DNA from: Cupriavidus consociatus
GTDB taxonomy: Bacteria; Pseudomonadota; Gammaproteobacteria; Burkholderiales; Burkholderiaceae
DNA length: 41,393 bases
Direction: 5' to 3'
Assembly (NCBI RefSeq): GCF_017814975.1
Contig: NZ_JAGIQA010000041.1
Span: forward strand, 1 to 41,393
Numbering within the stretch: the stretch's first letter is position 1; each line of letters opens with the position of its first letter. A program made the translations under genes and the position numbers. The notes beneath the pieces were generated by a model that did no database searches, was not told where the DNA came from, and saw only the letters and a program-made list of their open reading frames with translations. Positions 19,047 to 27,475 of this stretch are shown here, piece by piece.

Positions 19047-19766
19047 ATGACCCGACTCAGCCCCGCGGTACGGGACCAGCTCAAGACCGTCAGCACCGCA
19101 ACGCTGTGCACTGCGCTGTTCAAGCGCGGCCTGCGCAACCAGTTTATCCAGGACGTACGCCCGCTGAATCCGGAGGGCGGCACCATGGTGGGCGAGGCCT
19201 TCACGCTGCGCTATATCCCGGCGCGCGAGGACCTGAACCCCATCACCGTATTCCAGGACCCGGCGCACCCGCAGCGGCAGGCGATCGAGCAATGCCCGCC
19301 GGGCGCGGTGCTGGTGATCGACAGCCGCAAGGATGCGCGCGCGGCCTCGGCCGGCTCGATCCTGGTCACGCGGCTGATGCAGCGCGGCGGCGCCGGCATC
19401 GTCACCGATGGCGGCTTCCGCGATTCGCCCGAGATCGCGCGGCTGGCCATGCCGGCGTACCACCAGCGGCCTTCGGCGCCGACCAACCTGACGCTGCACC
19501 AGGCGCTGGAGTTCAACGTGCCGATCGGCTGCGGTGATGTCGCGGTGTTCCCGGGCGACGTGGTGGTCGGCGACGGCGAGGGCGTGATCGTGATCCCGGC
19601 GCACCTGGCCGAAGAAATCGCTGCCGAGGCCGTGGAGATGACGGCGTTCGAGGACTTTGTCACCGAGGAAGTGAGCAAGGGCCGCTCGATCATCGGACTC
19701 TACCCGCCGACCAGCGAGCAGGCGCGCGAGGATTTCGTGGCCTGGCGCAAGGCCAACGGGCGCTAG
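19047..19766 (+). CDS. RraA-like/HMG-aldolase family protein
   Basis: A protein of 239 aa. RraA-fold proteins outside the RNase E regulator group are usually divalent-metal aldolases or decarboxylases (4-hydroxy-4-methyl-2-oxoglutarate/oxaloacetate type). The metal/substrate motif of that group is present as GIVTDGGFRDSPEI (Arg-Asp pair), along with PPGAVLVIDSRKDARAASAGSILVTRLMQRGG and VPIGCGDVAVFPGDVVVGD. It starts 25 bp after the dehydratase stop and is probably the aldolase-like second step, or a helper, in sugar-acid breakdown. A role in RNA degradation is unlikely in this setting. Confidence 0.85.
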   Translation: MTRLSPAVRDQLKTVSTATLCTALFKRGLRNQFIQDVRPLNPEGGTMVGEAFTLRYIPAREDLNPITVFQDPAHPQRQAIEQCPPGAVLVIDSRKDARAASAGSILVTRLMQRGGAGIVTDGGFRDSPEIARLAMPAYHQRPSAPTNLTLHQALEFNVPIGCGDVAVFPGDVVVGDGEGVIVIPAHLAEEIAAEAVEMTAFEDFVTEEVSKGRSIIGLYPPTSEQAREDFVAWRKANGR

Positions 19767-19837
19767 CCGCTTCGCCCCGCCTGACACGCCAACGACAACA
19801 ACACAGGCCGGTACGACCGGCCATGGCAGGAGACATC

Positions 19838-20839
19838 ATGAAGCAAGGGATTGCAGCCGCAAGGCGCAGCGCCCGCACGCTGGCCGCGTGCGTGGCTTTC
19901 GGCCTCGGCGCGCTGGGCGCGCCGGCGCAGGCGCAGGACAAATGGCCGTCGCGGCCGATCACCTGGGTAGTGCCCTTTGCCGCGGGCGGCTCGACCGATA
20001 TCGTCGCGCGCACCATCGGTCAGGAGGTCTCGCGCGCCCTCGGCCAGCCGGTGGTGGTGGAGAACCGGCCCGGCGCAGCAGGGGCGGTGGGGGCGGGCTA
20101 CGTCGCGCGTGCCAAGGCGGACGGCTACACGCTGTTCGGCGGCACCATCAGCACGCACGCCATCAACGCCAGCCTGTACAAGAACCTGTCGTACGACCCG
20201 GTCAAGGACTTCGAGCCGGTCAGCCTGGTCGGCTATGTGCCGAACGTGCTGATGGTGAACGCGGAGTTGCCCGTCAGCAACGTGCAGGAACTGATCGCCT
20301 ACGCGAAGAAGAAAAACGGCCTCAGTTTCGCATCGTCCGGCGCGGGCACGTCGACCCATCTCGCCGGCGAGCTGTTCGCCGACCTGGTCCATGTGCCGAT
20401 GACCCACGTGCCATACAAGGGCAGCCCGCAAGCCGTGCAGGACGTGGCGGCTGGGCTGGTGCCGTTCCTGTTCGACCAGCTCACCGCGGGCGAGGCCATG
20501 ATCAAGGCCGGCAAGCTGCGCGCGCTGGCCGTGACCTCGCCGAAGCGCTCGGCGCTGCTGCCCAAAGTGCCGACCATGGCCGAGGCCGGTGTCAGCGGCT
20601 TCGAGATGGTGTCGTGGCAGGCGTTGTATGCCCCGCATGGCACGCCAAAGGAAATCGTCCAGCGTCTGAATGCCGAAGTCGTCCGTGCACTGAAGCAGCC
20701 CGCGGTGCAGCAGCGGTTGAGCCAGCAGCTGGGCATGGAGATCGTGGGCAGCACGCCCGCGGAGCTGGCGGCGCTGATGGACAAGGAGATTCCGCGCTGG
20801 GCGGCGTTGGTGAAGAAATCGGGGGCGAAGGCGGAGTGA
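19838..20839 (+). CDS. Bug-family periplasmic solute receptor 1 (TctC type)
   Basis: A protein of 333 aa with a signal peptide (about 1-33, ending APAQAQ). The mature part has the Bug signatures PSRPITWVVPFAAGGSTDIVAR, VVVENRPGAAGAVGAGYVAR, FASSGAGTSTHLAGELF and HVPYKGSPQAVQDVAAG. These receptors capture carboxylates for tripartite tricarboxylate transporters (TctABC) or act as sensors. No tctA or tctB is in the window. The start at 19838 is set by AGGAG just upstream. It is the first of three consecutive receptors. Confidence 0.9.
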   Translation: MKQGIAAARRSARTLAACVAFGLGALGAPAQAQDKWPSRPITWVVPFAAGGSTDIVARTIGQEVSRALGQPVVVENRPGAAGAVGAGYVARAKADGYTLFGGTISTHAINASLYKNLSYDPVKDFEPVSLVGYVPNVLMVNAELPVSNVQELIAYAKKKNGLSFASSGAGTSTHLAGELFADLVHVPMTHVPYKGSPQAVQDVAAGLVPFLFDQLTAGEAMIKAGKLRALAVTSPKRSALLPKVPTMAEAGVSGFEMVSWQALYAPHGTPKEIVQRLNAEVVRALKQPAVQQRLSQQLGMEIVGSTPAELAALMDKEIPRWAALVKKSGAKAE

Positions 20840-20907
20840 GGGCGAGTCAGCCCCACACCGGACCAGCGGTAGCAAAGCTGCAGGTTGCCAGTTGACCAAT
20901 TGGGTGC

Positions 20908-20933
20908 CCCCTCTCCCGCTTGCGGGAGAGGGG
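20908..20933. repeat. Perfect 12-bp-arm palindrome between receptors 1 and 2
   Basis: The left arm (20908-20919, CCCCTCTCCCGC) pairs perfectly with the right arm (20922-20933) around TT. It is a very stable hairpin without a T-run. It resembles the short extragenic palindromes that are dispersed in many proteobacterial genomes, and may protect mRNA ends or reduce expression of downstream genes. Confidence 0.7.
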
Positions 20934-20976
20934 AGCAAACCAGCCGTTCTGCAGACAAATCCAGGCAGGAGACACT

Positions 20977-21984
20977 ATGAACATCAAGCCCCGTTTGCCC
21001 CGTTTCCCCCGTTTTCCCCGTATCGCCGCCGCGCTTTCCGCGGTAGCCCTCGGCATCGCCTTCGCCCCCACCGGCGCCCACGCACAAACCTACCCCACCA
21101 AGCCCATCACCATCGTCGTTCCGGCTTCGCCCGGCGGCGCCATCGACCTCGTTGCACGCCTGGTCGGCCAGAAGCTGACCGAGGCCTGGGGCCAGTCGGT
21201 CGTGGTCGACAACCGCAGCGGTGCCACCGGCATCGTCGGCACCGACCTGGTGGCAAAGGCTGCCCCGGACGGTCGTACGCTGGCGCTGGTGGCAAGCAGC
21301 CACGCCATCAATCCCAGCATGGTGCGCAAGCTGCCGTTCGACACCATCAAGAGCTTCGAGCCGGTGGCGCTGACGCATGTGGTGCCGCTGATGCTGGTGG
21401 TATCGCCGTCGATCCCGGCGAAGTCGGTCAAGGAGCTGATCGCCTACGGCAAGGCGCATCCCGGCCAGTTGTCGTTCGCCTCCAGCGGCTCGGGCGGCGC
21501 CCCGCATTTTTCGGGCGAACTGTTCAAGAGCATGGCCGGCCTCGACATGGTCCACATCCCCTACAAGGGCAGCACGCTGGCGCATCCCGACCTGACCAGC
21601 GGACGCGTCTCGCTGATGTTCGACACCGTGGCCGCAATCAACCCGCAGGTCAAGGCCGGCAAGGTGAGGGCGCTGGCGGTCACCACCACCAAGCACGCGG
21701 CCATCGCGCCGCAGCTGCCGACCATGGCGGAAGCGGGCCTGCCGGGCTACGACACCAGCACCTGGGGCGGCGTGCTCGCGCCCGCCGGCACGCCCAAGGC
21801 AGTGATCGACAAGCTCAACGCCGGCATCAACCAGGCGCTGGCCGCGCCGGACGTGCGCGAACGCCTGCTTGCGGCAGGCATCGAGCCCGCCGGCGGCAGC
21901 CCCGCGCAGTTCTCGGGCTATATCCAGACCGAGATGGTCAAGTGGGCCAAGGTGGCCAAAAACGCCGGCATCCAGCCGGAATGA
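20977..21984 (+). CDS. Bug-family periplasmic solute receptor 2 (TctC type)
   Basis: A protein of 335 aa. The Pro/Arg/Phe-rich N-terminus is followed by a signal peptide ending GAHAQ (about residue 36). Typical Bug motifs are PTKPITIVVPASPGGAIDLVARLVG, VVVDNRSGATGIVGTDLVAK, FASSGSGGAPHFSGELFKS, HIPYKGSTLAHPDL and LPTMAEAGLPGYDTSTWGG. An AGGAG ribosome-binding site precedes the ATG. It is clearly diverged from its two neighbours, so the three likely bind different ligands. It is separated from receptor 1 by a strong palindrome. Confidence 0.9.
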   Translation: MNIKPRLPRFPRFPRIAAALSAVALGIAFAPTGAHAQTYPTKPITIVVPASPGGAIDLVARLVGQKLTEAWGQSVVVDNRSGATGIVGTDLVAKAAPDGRTLALVASSHAINPSMVRKLPFDTIKSFEPVALTHVVPLMLVVSPSIPAKSVKELIAYGKAHPGQLSFASSGSGGAPHFSGELFKSMAGLDMVHIPYKGSTLAHPDLTSGRVSLMFDTVAAINPQVKAGKVRALAVTTTKHAAIAPQLPTMAEAGLPGYDTSTWGGVLAPAGTPKAVIDKLNAGINQALAAPDVRERLLAAGIEPAGGSPAQFSGYIQTEMVKWAKVAKNAGIQPE

Positions 21985-22028
21985 CACGACGACGCCTCCC
22001 CCGACAACGCCAACCGAACGAGACAGCC

Positions 22029-23030
22029 ATGCCAGACTGCATTCCCTCCACCGCCCGGCGCCGGGCGCTGCTGGCCCTGTGCCTCGCCGCCGCACCGCTG
22101 CTTGCCCCGGCGGCCCACGCGCAAGCCAGCGGCAGCTGGCCGGCGCGGCCGGTCACGATCATCCTGCCGTTCACGCCCGGCGGCGGCACCGACATTGCCA
22201 CGCGCCTGGTGGCGCAGCGCCTGTCGCAGCTGTGGGGCCAGCCGGTGCTGGTGGACAACCGGCCCGGCGCGGCCGGCAATGTCGGCCTGGAGCTGGCGTC
22301 GCGCGCCAGGCCGGACGGCTACACGCTGGTGGCCGGCAATGTCGGCACGCAGTCGATCAACCCCACGCTGTACACCAAGCTGTCCTACGACCCCAATCGC
22401 CTGGTGCCGATCACCGAGATGGCCGAGCTCCCGTTCGTGCTGGTGGTGACGCCCAGGCTGCCCGCCAGGACCGCGAAAGAACTGGTGACGCTGGCCAAGG
22501 GCCAGCCGGGCAAGCTGTCGTTCGCCAGTTCGGGCACTGGCGGGTCGCCGCACCTGTCGGGCGAGATCTTCAAGGCCGCGACCGGCACCGACCTGCTGCA
22601 CGTGCCCTACAAGGGCGGCGGCGCGGCCATGACCGACCTGATGGCGGGCAATGTCGACATGCTGTTTGCCTCGGTGCTGGAAACCGCCGGGCACGTCAAG
22701 GCGGGCAAGCTGCGTGCGCTGGCGGTCACCGGCACGGTGCGTTCGCCGGCGCTGCCAGACGTGCCGACGCTGGCGCAGGCCGGCATCACCGGGGCCGAGT
22801 CCGGCTCATGGGTAGGCTTGCTGGCGCCGGCCGGCACGCCGAAGGATATCGTCGACAAGATCGCCGCGAGCGTGAAGCAGGTGGTGGCGCTGCCCGAAGT
22901 GCGCCAGCAGCTGGTGGAGCAGGGCGCGATTCCCGTCGGCAGCACACCGCAGCAGTTCACCGAACTGATCGCCACCGACCGCAAGCGCTACGCCAAGGTC
23001 ATCACCGACAACAAGCTGCGCGCCGACTGA
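22029..23030 (+). CDS. Bug-family periplasmic solute receptor 3 (TctC type)
   Basis: A protein of 333 aa with a signal peptide (about 1-33, ending AAHAQA). Bug motifs are PARPVTIILPFTPGGGTDIATRL, VLVDNRPGAAGNVGLELASR, SINPTLYTKLSYDPN, FASSGTGGSPHLSGEIFKAA and HVPYKGGGAAMTDLMAG. It is the third receptor in the row, 44 bp after receptor 2 and 33 bp before the dehydrogenase. The ribosome-binding site is weak (GAGACAGCC). Confidence 0.9.
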   Translation: MPDCIPSTARRRALLALCLAAAPLLAPAAHAQASGSWPARPVTIILPFTPGGGTDIATRLVAQRLSQLWGQPVLVDNRPGAAGNVGLELASRARPDGYTLVAGNVGTQSINPTLYTKLSYDPNRLVPITEMAELPFVLVVTPRLPARTAKELVTLAKGQPGKLSFASSGTGGSPHLSGEIFKAATGTDLLHVPYKGGGAAMTDLMAGNVDMLFASVLETAGHVKAGKLRALAVTGTVRSPALPDVPTLAQAGITGAESGSWVGLLAPAGTPKDIVDKIAASVKQVVALPEVRQQLVEQGAIPVGSTPQQFTELIATDRKRYAKVITDNKLRAD

Positions 23031-23063
23031 CGCGCGCGTCTTTCCTCAAAGGACCCCTTGCGC

Positions 23064-24005
23064 ATGAAACCCCGCCTGTTGCAGCACGGCCGCCTGCCCG
23101 AAGCCACCGAAGCGCGCCTGGCCGAGCACTATGACGTCCAGCCGTTCTGGACCGAAGCCGATCCCGCCGGCTTCCTGGCCCGCCATGGCAGCGAGTTCGT
23201 CGCGCTGACGACGCGCGCCGCGATCGGTGCCGATGCCGCGCTGCTGGCCGCGCTGCCGTCGCTGCGCGTGATCTCCAGCTTCGGCGTCGGCCTGGACAAG
23301 CTCGATCTCGACAGCGCGCGCCGCCGCGGCATCGCCGTGGGCTATACACCGGACGTGCTCAACGACTGCGTTGCCGATACCGCGTTCGCGCTGCTGCTGG
23401 ACGTCTCGCGCAAGGTCAGCGCCGCCGACCGCTTCGTGCGCCGCGGCGAGTGGCCCAAGGGGCAGCCGTTCCCGTTGGCGACGCGCGTCAGCGGCAAGCG
23501 GCTCGGCGTCATCGGCATGGGCCGCATCGGCCGCGTCATCGCGCACCGCTCGGTGGGTTTCGACATGGAAGTGCGTTACCACAGCCGCAATCCGGCCGGC
23601 GACGCACCCTATCCCTACGAGTCGTCGCTGGAAGCGCTGGCGCGCTGGGCGGATTACCTCGTCGTTGCCACTGCCGGCGGCGCCTCGACACGCCACCTGG
23701 TATCGGCCGCCGTGCTCGACGCACTGGGCCCCCGCGGCTTCCTGATCAATATCGCCCGCGGCACGGTGGTGGACGAGGCGGCGCTGGTCGAAGCGCTGGC
23801 TCAACGGCGCATCGCAGGCGCCGGGCTGGACGTGTTCGAGGACGAACCAAACGTGCCCGAGGCGCTGTTCGGGCTCGACAACGTCGTGCTGCTGCCGCAT
23901 ATCGCCAGCGCCACGCATGAAACGCGTCAGGCGATGGCGGAGCTGGTGTTCGAGAACCTGCAGCAGTTCTTTGCGACCGGCGCGGTAAAGAAGTCGGCGA
24001 TCTGA
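23064..24005 (+). CDS. D-2-hydroxyacid dehydrogenase (glyoxylate/hydroxypyruvate reductase type)
   Basis: A protein of 313 aa. The NAD(P)-binding Rossmann motif is GKRLGVIGMGRIGRVIAHR (about 149-167). The catalytic triad of the family is visible: Arg in LINIARGTVVDE, Glu in AGLDVFEDEPN and His in VVLLPHIASATHETR. It resembles GhrB/hydroxypyruvate reductases and would reduce a 2-keto acid, or tartronate semialdehyde/hydroxypyruvate-like product, released by an aldolase. It is the last gene of the operon. A TTG at 23058 lies nearer the AAAGGA site; the ATG at 23064 was preferred. Confidence 0.88.
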   Translation: MKPRLLQHGRLPEATEARLAEHYDVQPFWTEADPAGFLARHGSEFVALTTRAAIGADAALLAALPSLRVISSFGVGLDKLDLDSARRRGIAVGYTPDVLNDCVADTAFALLLDVSRKVSAADRFVRRGEWPKGQPFPLATRVSGKRLGVIGMGRIGRVIAHRSVGFDMEVRYHSRNPAGDAPYPYESSLEALARWADYLVVATAGGASTRHLVSAAVLDALGPRGFLINIARGTVVDEAALVEALAQRRIAGAGLDVFEDEPNVPEALFGLDNVVLLPHIASATHETRQAMAELVFENLQQFFATGAVKKSAI

Positions 24006-24312
24006 AGCAACAGACTGCCGACCTGAAGCAGAAGAGGCGAGCGCCGGCCCGAGCCCGCGCTCCTGCTTGTGTCGGTAATCCGGCTTCCGCAAGGCCTGTT
24101 CCAGGCCCGCGATGCATGGTCCGGCGCACCTCGTTGCAAGCTTTGCGCCGGCCGTGCTGCAATCCTTACCTGACAGCACAGCAAAGGGGAGAGGGCACAA
24201 GGAAAGGCATTGTCCTGCCGGCAAGCCGGACGACGGCAGCAGCATCCGGCATACCGCTTGCTTGAGACGGATTGAGGGAGCAGAATCCGCGGGCATTTTT
24301 CTGGAGCATGCG
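24006..24312. other. 307-bp intergenic region before the homospermidine synthase
   Basis: No gene recognised. It holds a near-duplicate of CAGACTGCCGACCTGAAGCAG-like sequence just after the dehydrogenase stop. A promoter for the hss unit must lie here, but no convincing hexamer pair was found. No clear terminator for the upstream operon was seen. Confidence 0.4.
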
Positions 24313-25740
24313 ATGGACGCGCCGGCAAGCGACTTCAAGAAATACGGCGAACTCAAGGGGCGCATCCTCATCGTCGGCTTCGGCAGCATCGCACGCTCAG
24401 CCGTGCCGCTGCTGCTGCGCCATTTCGACATCACCCCCGACCGGATCACCGTCGTTTGCCCCGCCAGCAACGACATCTCGCTCGCAGCCTCGTACGGCAT
24501 CCCCGTGGTGGAAAAAGCGCTGACCGAGGCCAACTACAAGGACGTCCTGCAACCGCTGCTCGGCCCGGGCGACTTCCTGCTGAACCTGTCGGTCAACGTT
24601 TCCAGCGAGGCATTGGTGCGGTATTGCTGGGAGCACGGCGTGCTCTACCTGGACACGTCGATCGAGCCCTGGGCGGGCACTAGCGTGGATCCCGATACGT
24701 CGCTATCGCGGCGCAGCAACTATGCATTGCGGGAAGGCGTGCTTGCCTTCCGCCTGGACAAGCGCGACGGTCCTACCGCGGTCATGACGCAGGGCGCCAA
24801 CCCGGGGCTGGTGTCGGCCTTCGTCAAGCAGGCACTGGTCAACATGGCGGCGGACAACGATCTCGAATACGATCCGCCGGCATGCTTCGAAGACTGGGCG
24901 GCGCTGGCCCGGCAGCTGGATATCCGCGCCATCCACGTGGCCGAACAGGACACGCAGGTTGGCGAGCAGCGCAAGTCCATCGGCGAGTTCGTCAACACCT
25001 GGTCGGTCGACGCCTTTGTCGAGGAAGGCATGCAGCCCGCGGAACTCGGCTGGGGCACGCATGAGCGGCACTGGCCCGATGAAGCGAGGCGCCACGGCTT
25101 CGGCTCGGATGCGGCGGTCTACCTGACGCGCCCAGGTTTTGCGACGCGTGTGCGCAGCTGGACCCCGCTGGGCGGGCCTTACCAGGGTTTCCTGATCACG
25201 CATGGCGAATCGATCTCCATTGCCGACCACCTGACGCTGCGCGAGAACGGCAAAGTTGTCTACCGGCCGACCGTCCTCTACGCCTACCGCCCGTGTGACG
25301 ACGCGCTGCTGTCGATCGACGAACTGGCGGGCAACGGCTGGCGCAGGCAGGCGAATCAGCGCATCCTGCGCGGCGATATCGTTGGCGGCATGGACGAACT
25401 TGGCGTGCTGCTGATGGGCAATGCGCGCGGCGTGTACTGGTATGGCTCGCGGCTTGCCCATGAAGACGCGCGGCAGCTGGCGGAACACAACACCGCGACC
25501 AGCCTGCAGGTCGTGGCCGGCATCCTGGGCGGCATCGTATGGGCGCAGGAGCATCCGCGCGCCGGCGTGGTCGAGCCCGAAGACCTCGATTTCGAGACGA
25601 TGCTTCGGATCGCGCGGCCTTACCTGGGCGAAGTGGTTGGTGTCTATGGCGAATGGACGCCGCTGGCGCAGCAGGCCGGCCTCTACCCCGAGCCGAGCGA
25701 TGAAGACCCCTGGCAGTTCGTGAACGCGCGCGTGCCATAG
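24313..25740 (+). CDS. hss: Homospermidine synthase
   Basis: A protein of 475 aa, close to the 477 aa of the Blastochloris enzyme. An N-terminal Rossmann motif, GRILIVGFGSIARSAVPLLL (about 17-36), binds NAD+. Further conserved segments are FLLNLSVNVSSEALVRYCWEHG, YLDTSIEPWAG, VMTQGANPGLVSAFVKQAL, GWGTHERHWPDEA and LLMGNARGVYWYGSRL. The enzyme joins two putrescines, or transfers the aminobutyl group of putrescine or spermidine, to make sym-homospermidine, releasing ammonia or diaminopropane. The start at 24313 has GGAG six bases upstream. The next gene, an amine oxidase, follows after 44 bp and supports a polyamine role. Confidence 0.9.
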   Translation: MDAPASDFKKYGELKGRILIVGFGSIARSAVPLLLRHFDITPDRITVVCPASNDISLAASYGIPVVEKALTEANYKDVLQPLLGPGDFLLNLSVNVSSEALVRYCWEHGVLYLDTSIEPWAGTSVDPDTSLSRRSNYALREGVLAFRLDKRDGPTAVMTQGANPGLVSAFVKQALVNMAADNDLEYDPPACFEDWAALARQLDIRAIHVAEQDTQVGEQRKSIGEFVNTWSVDAFVEEGMQPAELGWGTHERHWPDEARRHGFGSDAAVYLTRPGFATRVRSWTPLGGPYQGFLITHGESISIADHLTLRENGKVVYRPTVLYAYRPCDDALLSIDELAGNGWRRQANQRILRGDIVGGMDELGVLLMGNARGVYWYGSRLAHEDARQLAEHNTATSLQVVAGILGGIVWAQEHPRAGVVEPEDLDFETMLRIARPYLGEVVGVYGEWTPLAQQAGLYPEPSDEDPWQFVNARVP

Positions 25741-25784
25741 GGCCTCGCCCAACCGGACCCGACGGGCCGAACGGAGCCAATACG

Positions 25785-27095
25785 ATGGCGGGGCTGCTGC
25801 AGAAGGAACTGGGTGTCATCGAGAACTCGTACTACGAGGCGAGCGTGGTCCGCGCGCCGCCGAGCCAGCCGCTGCACGGGCGCCTGCGCGCGCAGGTGTG
25901 CGTGGTGGGCGGCGGCTATGCCGGCTTGTCCTGTGCGCTGGAGCTGGCTGCGCTCGGCTTCGATGTCGCGCTGCTGGAAGCGCACCGGATCGGATGGGGC
26001 GCATCGGGACGCAACGGCGGGCAGGCAATCGTGGGGTTCGGATCGGAAGGCGAGGACGCCATCGAACGCCAATGCCCGGCGGAACTGGCACGCGCGGCCT
26101 GGAATGCCTCGGTCGAAGGCATGCGCCTGCTGGAGCAGCGCATCGACACCTTCGCCATTGCCTGCGACCATGTGCGCGGCTACATGACGCTGGCGCCGGG
26201 GCAGCGCAAGGTCGAAGGGTTGCGCCGATGGACGCGCCATATGCGCGAACACTATGGCTATCCGCTCGAATGGATCGAGCGCGCGCAGCTGCCGCGCTAT
26301 GTCTGCAGCGACCGTTTTGTCGCCGGTGCCTTCGATCCGCACTCGGGCCACCTGCATCCATTGAAGTATTGCCTGGGGCTGGGCGAGGCGGCGCGCCGGC
26401 AGGGCGTCAAGGTCTTCGAGAATTCGCCGGCGTATCGCGTGGAGCGCGACAAGGCGCCCGTGGTGAAAACGGCGGAAGGCGAGATCCACTGCGAGCAGGT
26501 CGTGCTGGCGGGCAATGTCTACCTTGGCGAATTCGGCGACCACCTGGCCCCGGAAATCGCCGCGCGCATCATGCCGGTGGGCACCTACATGATCGCCACC
26601 GAGCCCATGGACGCCGGCCGCGCCAGCGCGCTGATACCGGGCAGGGTGGCCGTCTCTGACAACAACCTGATCGTGGACTATTTCCGCCTGAGTGCGGACA
26701 ACCGGCTGCTGTTCGGCGCCGGCGAGACCTTCAGTGCGCGGCCGCCGCAGAACCTGGTGCAGCGCATCCGCGCGCGCATGGTGCAGGTGTTTCCGCAGAC
26801 CGCGGACCTCAATGTCGACTATGCCTGGGGCGGCTTTGTCGATGTCACGATGAACCGCGCACCGGACCTCGGGCGCATTGGTTCAAGCCTTTACTACGCA
26901 CAGGGATTTTCGGGCCACGGCCTGTCGTTCGCCGGCATGGCCGGCAAGCTGATCGCGGAAGCGATGAGCGGCGATGCGTCGCGGTTCGACGTATTCGCGC
27001 GCATCCGGCATCACCAGTTCCCGGGCGGGACGTTGTTCCGTACGCCCGCGCTGGTGTTGGGAATGTGGTACTACAGGCTGCGCGACCTGCTCTGA
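25785..27095 (+). CDS. FAD-dependent amine oxidoreductase, PuuB-like
   Basis: A protein of 436 aa of the DAO/GlpD-type flavin fold. The FAD motif is VCVVGGGYAGLSCALELAAL (about 38-57), followed by GWGASGRNGGQAIVGFGSEG, where family members contact the flavin, and the C-terminal GFSGHGLSFAGMAGKLIAEA closing the FAD site. Closest in style is gamma-glutamylputrescine oxidoreductase (PuuB). Given the adjacent homospermidine synthase, it may oxidise putrescine, homospermidine or a derivative, producing an aminoaldehyde and hydrogen peroxide. No PuuA, PuuC or PuuD genes are present, so the exact amine is open. Confidence 0.85.
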   Translation: MAGLLQKELGVIENSYYEASVVRAPPSQPLHGRLRAQVCVVGGGYAGLSCALELAALGFDVALLEAHRIGWGASGRNGGQAIVGFGSEGEDAIERQCPAELARAAWNASVEGMRLLEQRIDTFAIACDHVRGYMTLAPGQRKVEGLRRWTRHMREHYGYPLEWIERAQLPRYVCSDRFVAGAFDPHSGHLHPLKYCLGLGEAARRQGVKVFENSPAYRVERDKAPVVKTAEGEIHCEQVVLAGNVYLGEFGDHLAPEIAARIMPVGTYMIATEPMDAGRASALIPGRVAVSDNNLIVDYFRLSADNRLLFGAGETFSARPPQNLVQRIRARMVQVFPQTADLNVDYAWGGFVDVTMNRAPDLGRIGSSLYYAQGFSGHGLSFAGMAGKLIAEAMSGDASRFDVFARIRHHQFPGGTLFRTPALVLGMWYYRLRDLL

Positions 27096-27124
27096 ACCTG
27101 CACGGAAGGCCGCAGCCGGGCAGC

Positions 27125-27430
27125 TCAGACCGGAGTATTGCGGGCTTTTTCCGCACTCGCCGGCTGTGCCGGCAGCGGCGGATCATCGACGCACTCAGGC
27201 TGCGGCATGGATTCCGCCGGCGGCATGGCGCGGGAGCAGTCGATACGCTGGGTGATATCGCCGTTCTTGTCATGCACGTAGAGCATCGCCTGTCGCTCCA
27301 CCGCGAGCGAGGTGGCGAGGGCGATCGCGCTGGTCAGATCGAGCCCGACCTGAAGGCGGCCTTCGCCCTCCGCTGCGATTGCCCAGTGCCCATCGAAAAC
27401 AACATGCACATTGCAGTTCTGAACAGGCAT
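27125..27430 (-). CDS. Small DUF2188-like protein
   Basis: A protein of 101 aa from the ATG at 27430, which has TAAGGAAG upstream on the minus strand. A short beta-strand core reads NVHVVFDGHWAIAAEGEGRLQVGLDLTSAI then ALATSLAVERQAMLYVHDKNGDI, the pattern of DUF2188 (a small beta-alpha-beta domain ending in a His-x-x-(D/N)-G turn). The C-terminal third is Pro/Ala-rich and disordered. The function is unknown. It is convergent with the amine oxidase gene (29-bp gap). Confidence 0.7.
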   Translation of the reverse strand: MPVQNCNVHVVFDGHWAIAAEGEGRLQVGLDLTSAIALATSLAVERQAMLYVHDKNGDITQRIDCSRAMPPAESMPQPECVDDPPLPAQPASAEKARNTPV

Positions 27431-27475
27431 CGATTGCTTCCTTAGTGGATCGGGCCCTGCGGGCCCCTCAGACAT

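Noticed and set aside
17207..19204. A 665-codon minus-strand frame opposite the IlvD/Edd dehydratase
   Set aside because: Low-complexity His/Arg/Ala-rich translation opposite a dehydratase with all three cluster cysteines; a shadow frame.
16393..24005. A biosynthetic branched-chain amino acid cluster (ilvB-like plus ilvD-like genes)
   Set aside because: There is no ilvN or ilvC. The IlvD-like protein resembles aldonate dehydratases, and the neighbours are receptors, aldolases and a GntR repressor typical of catabolism.
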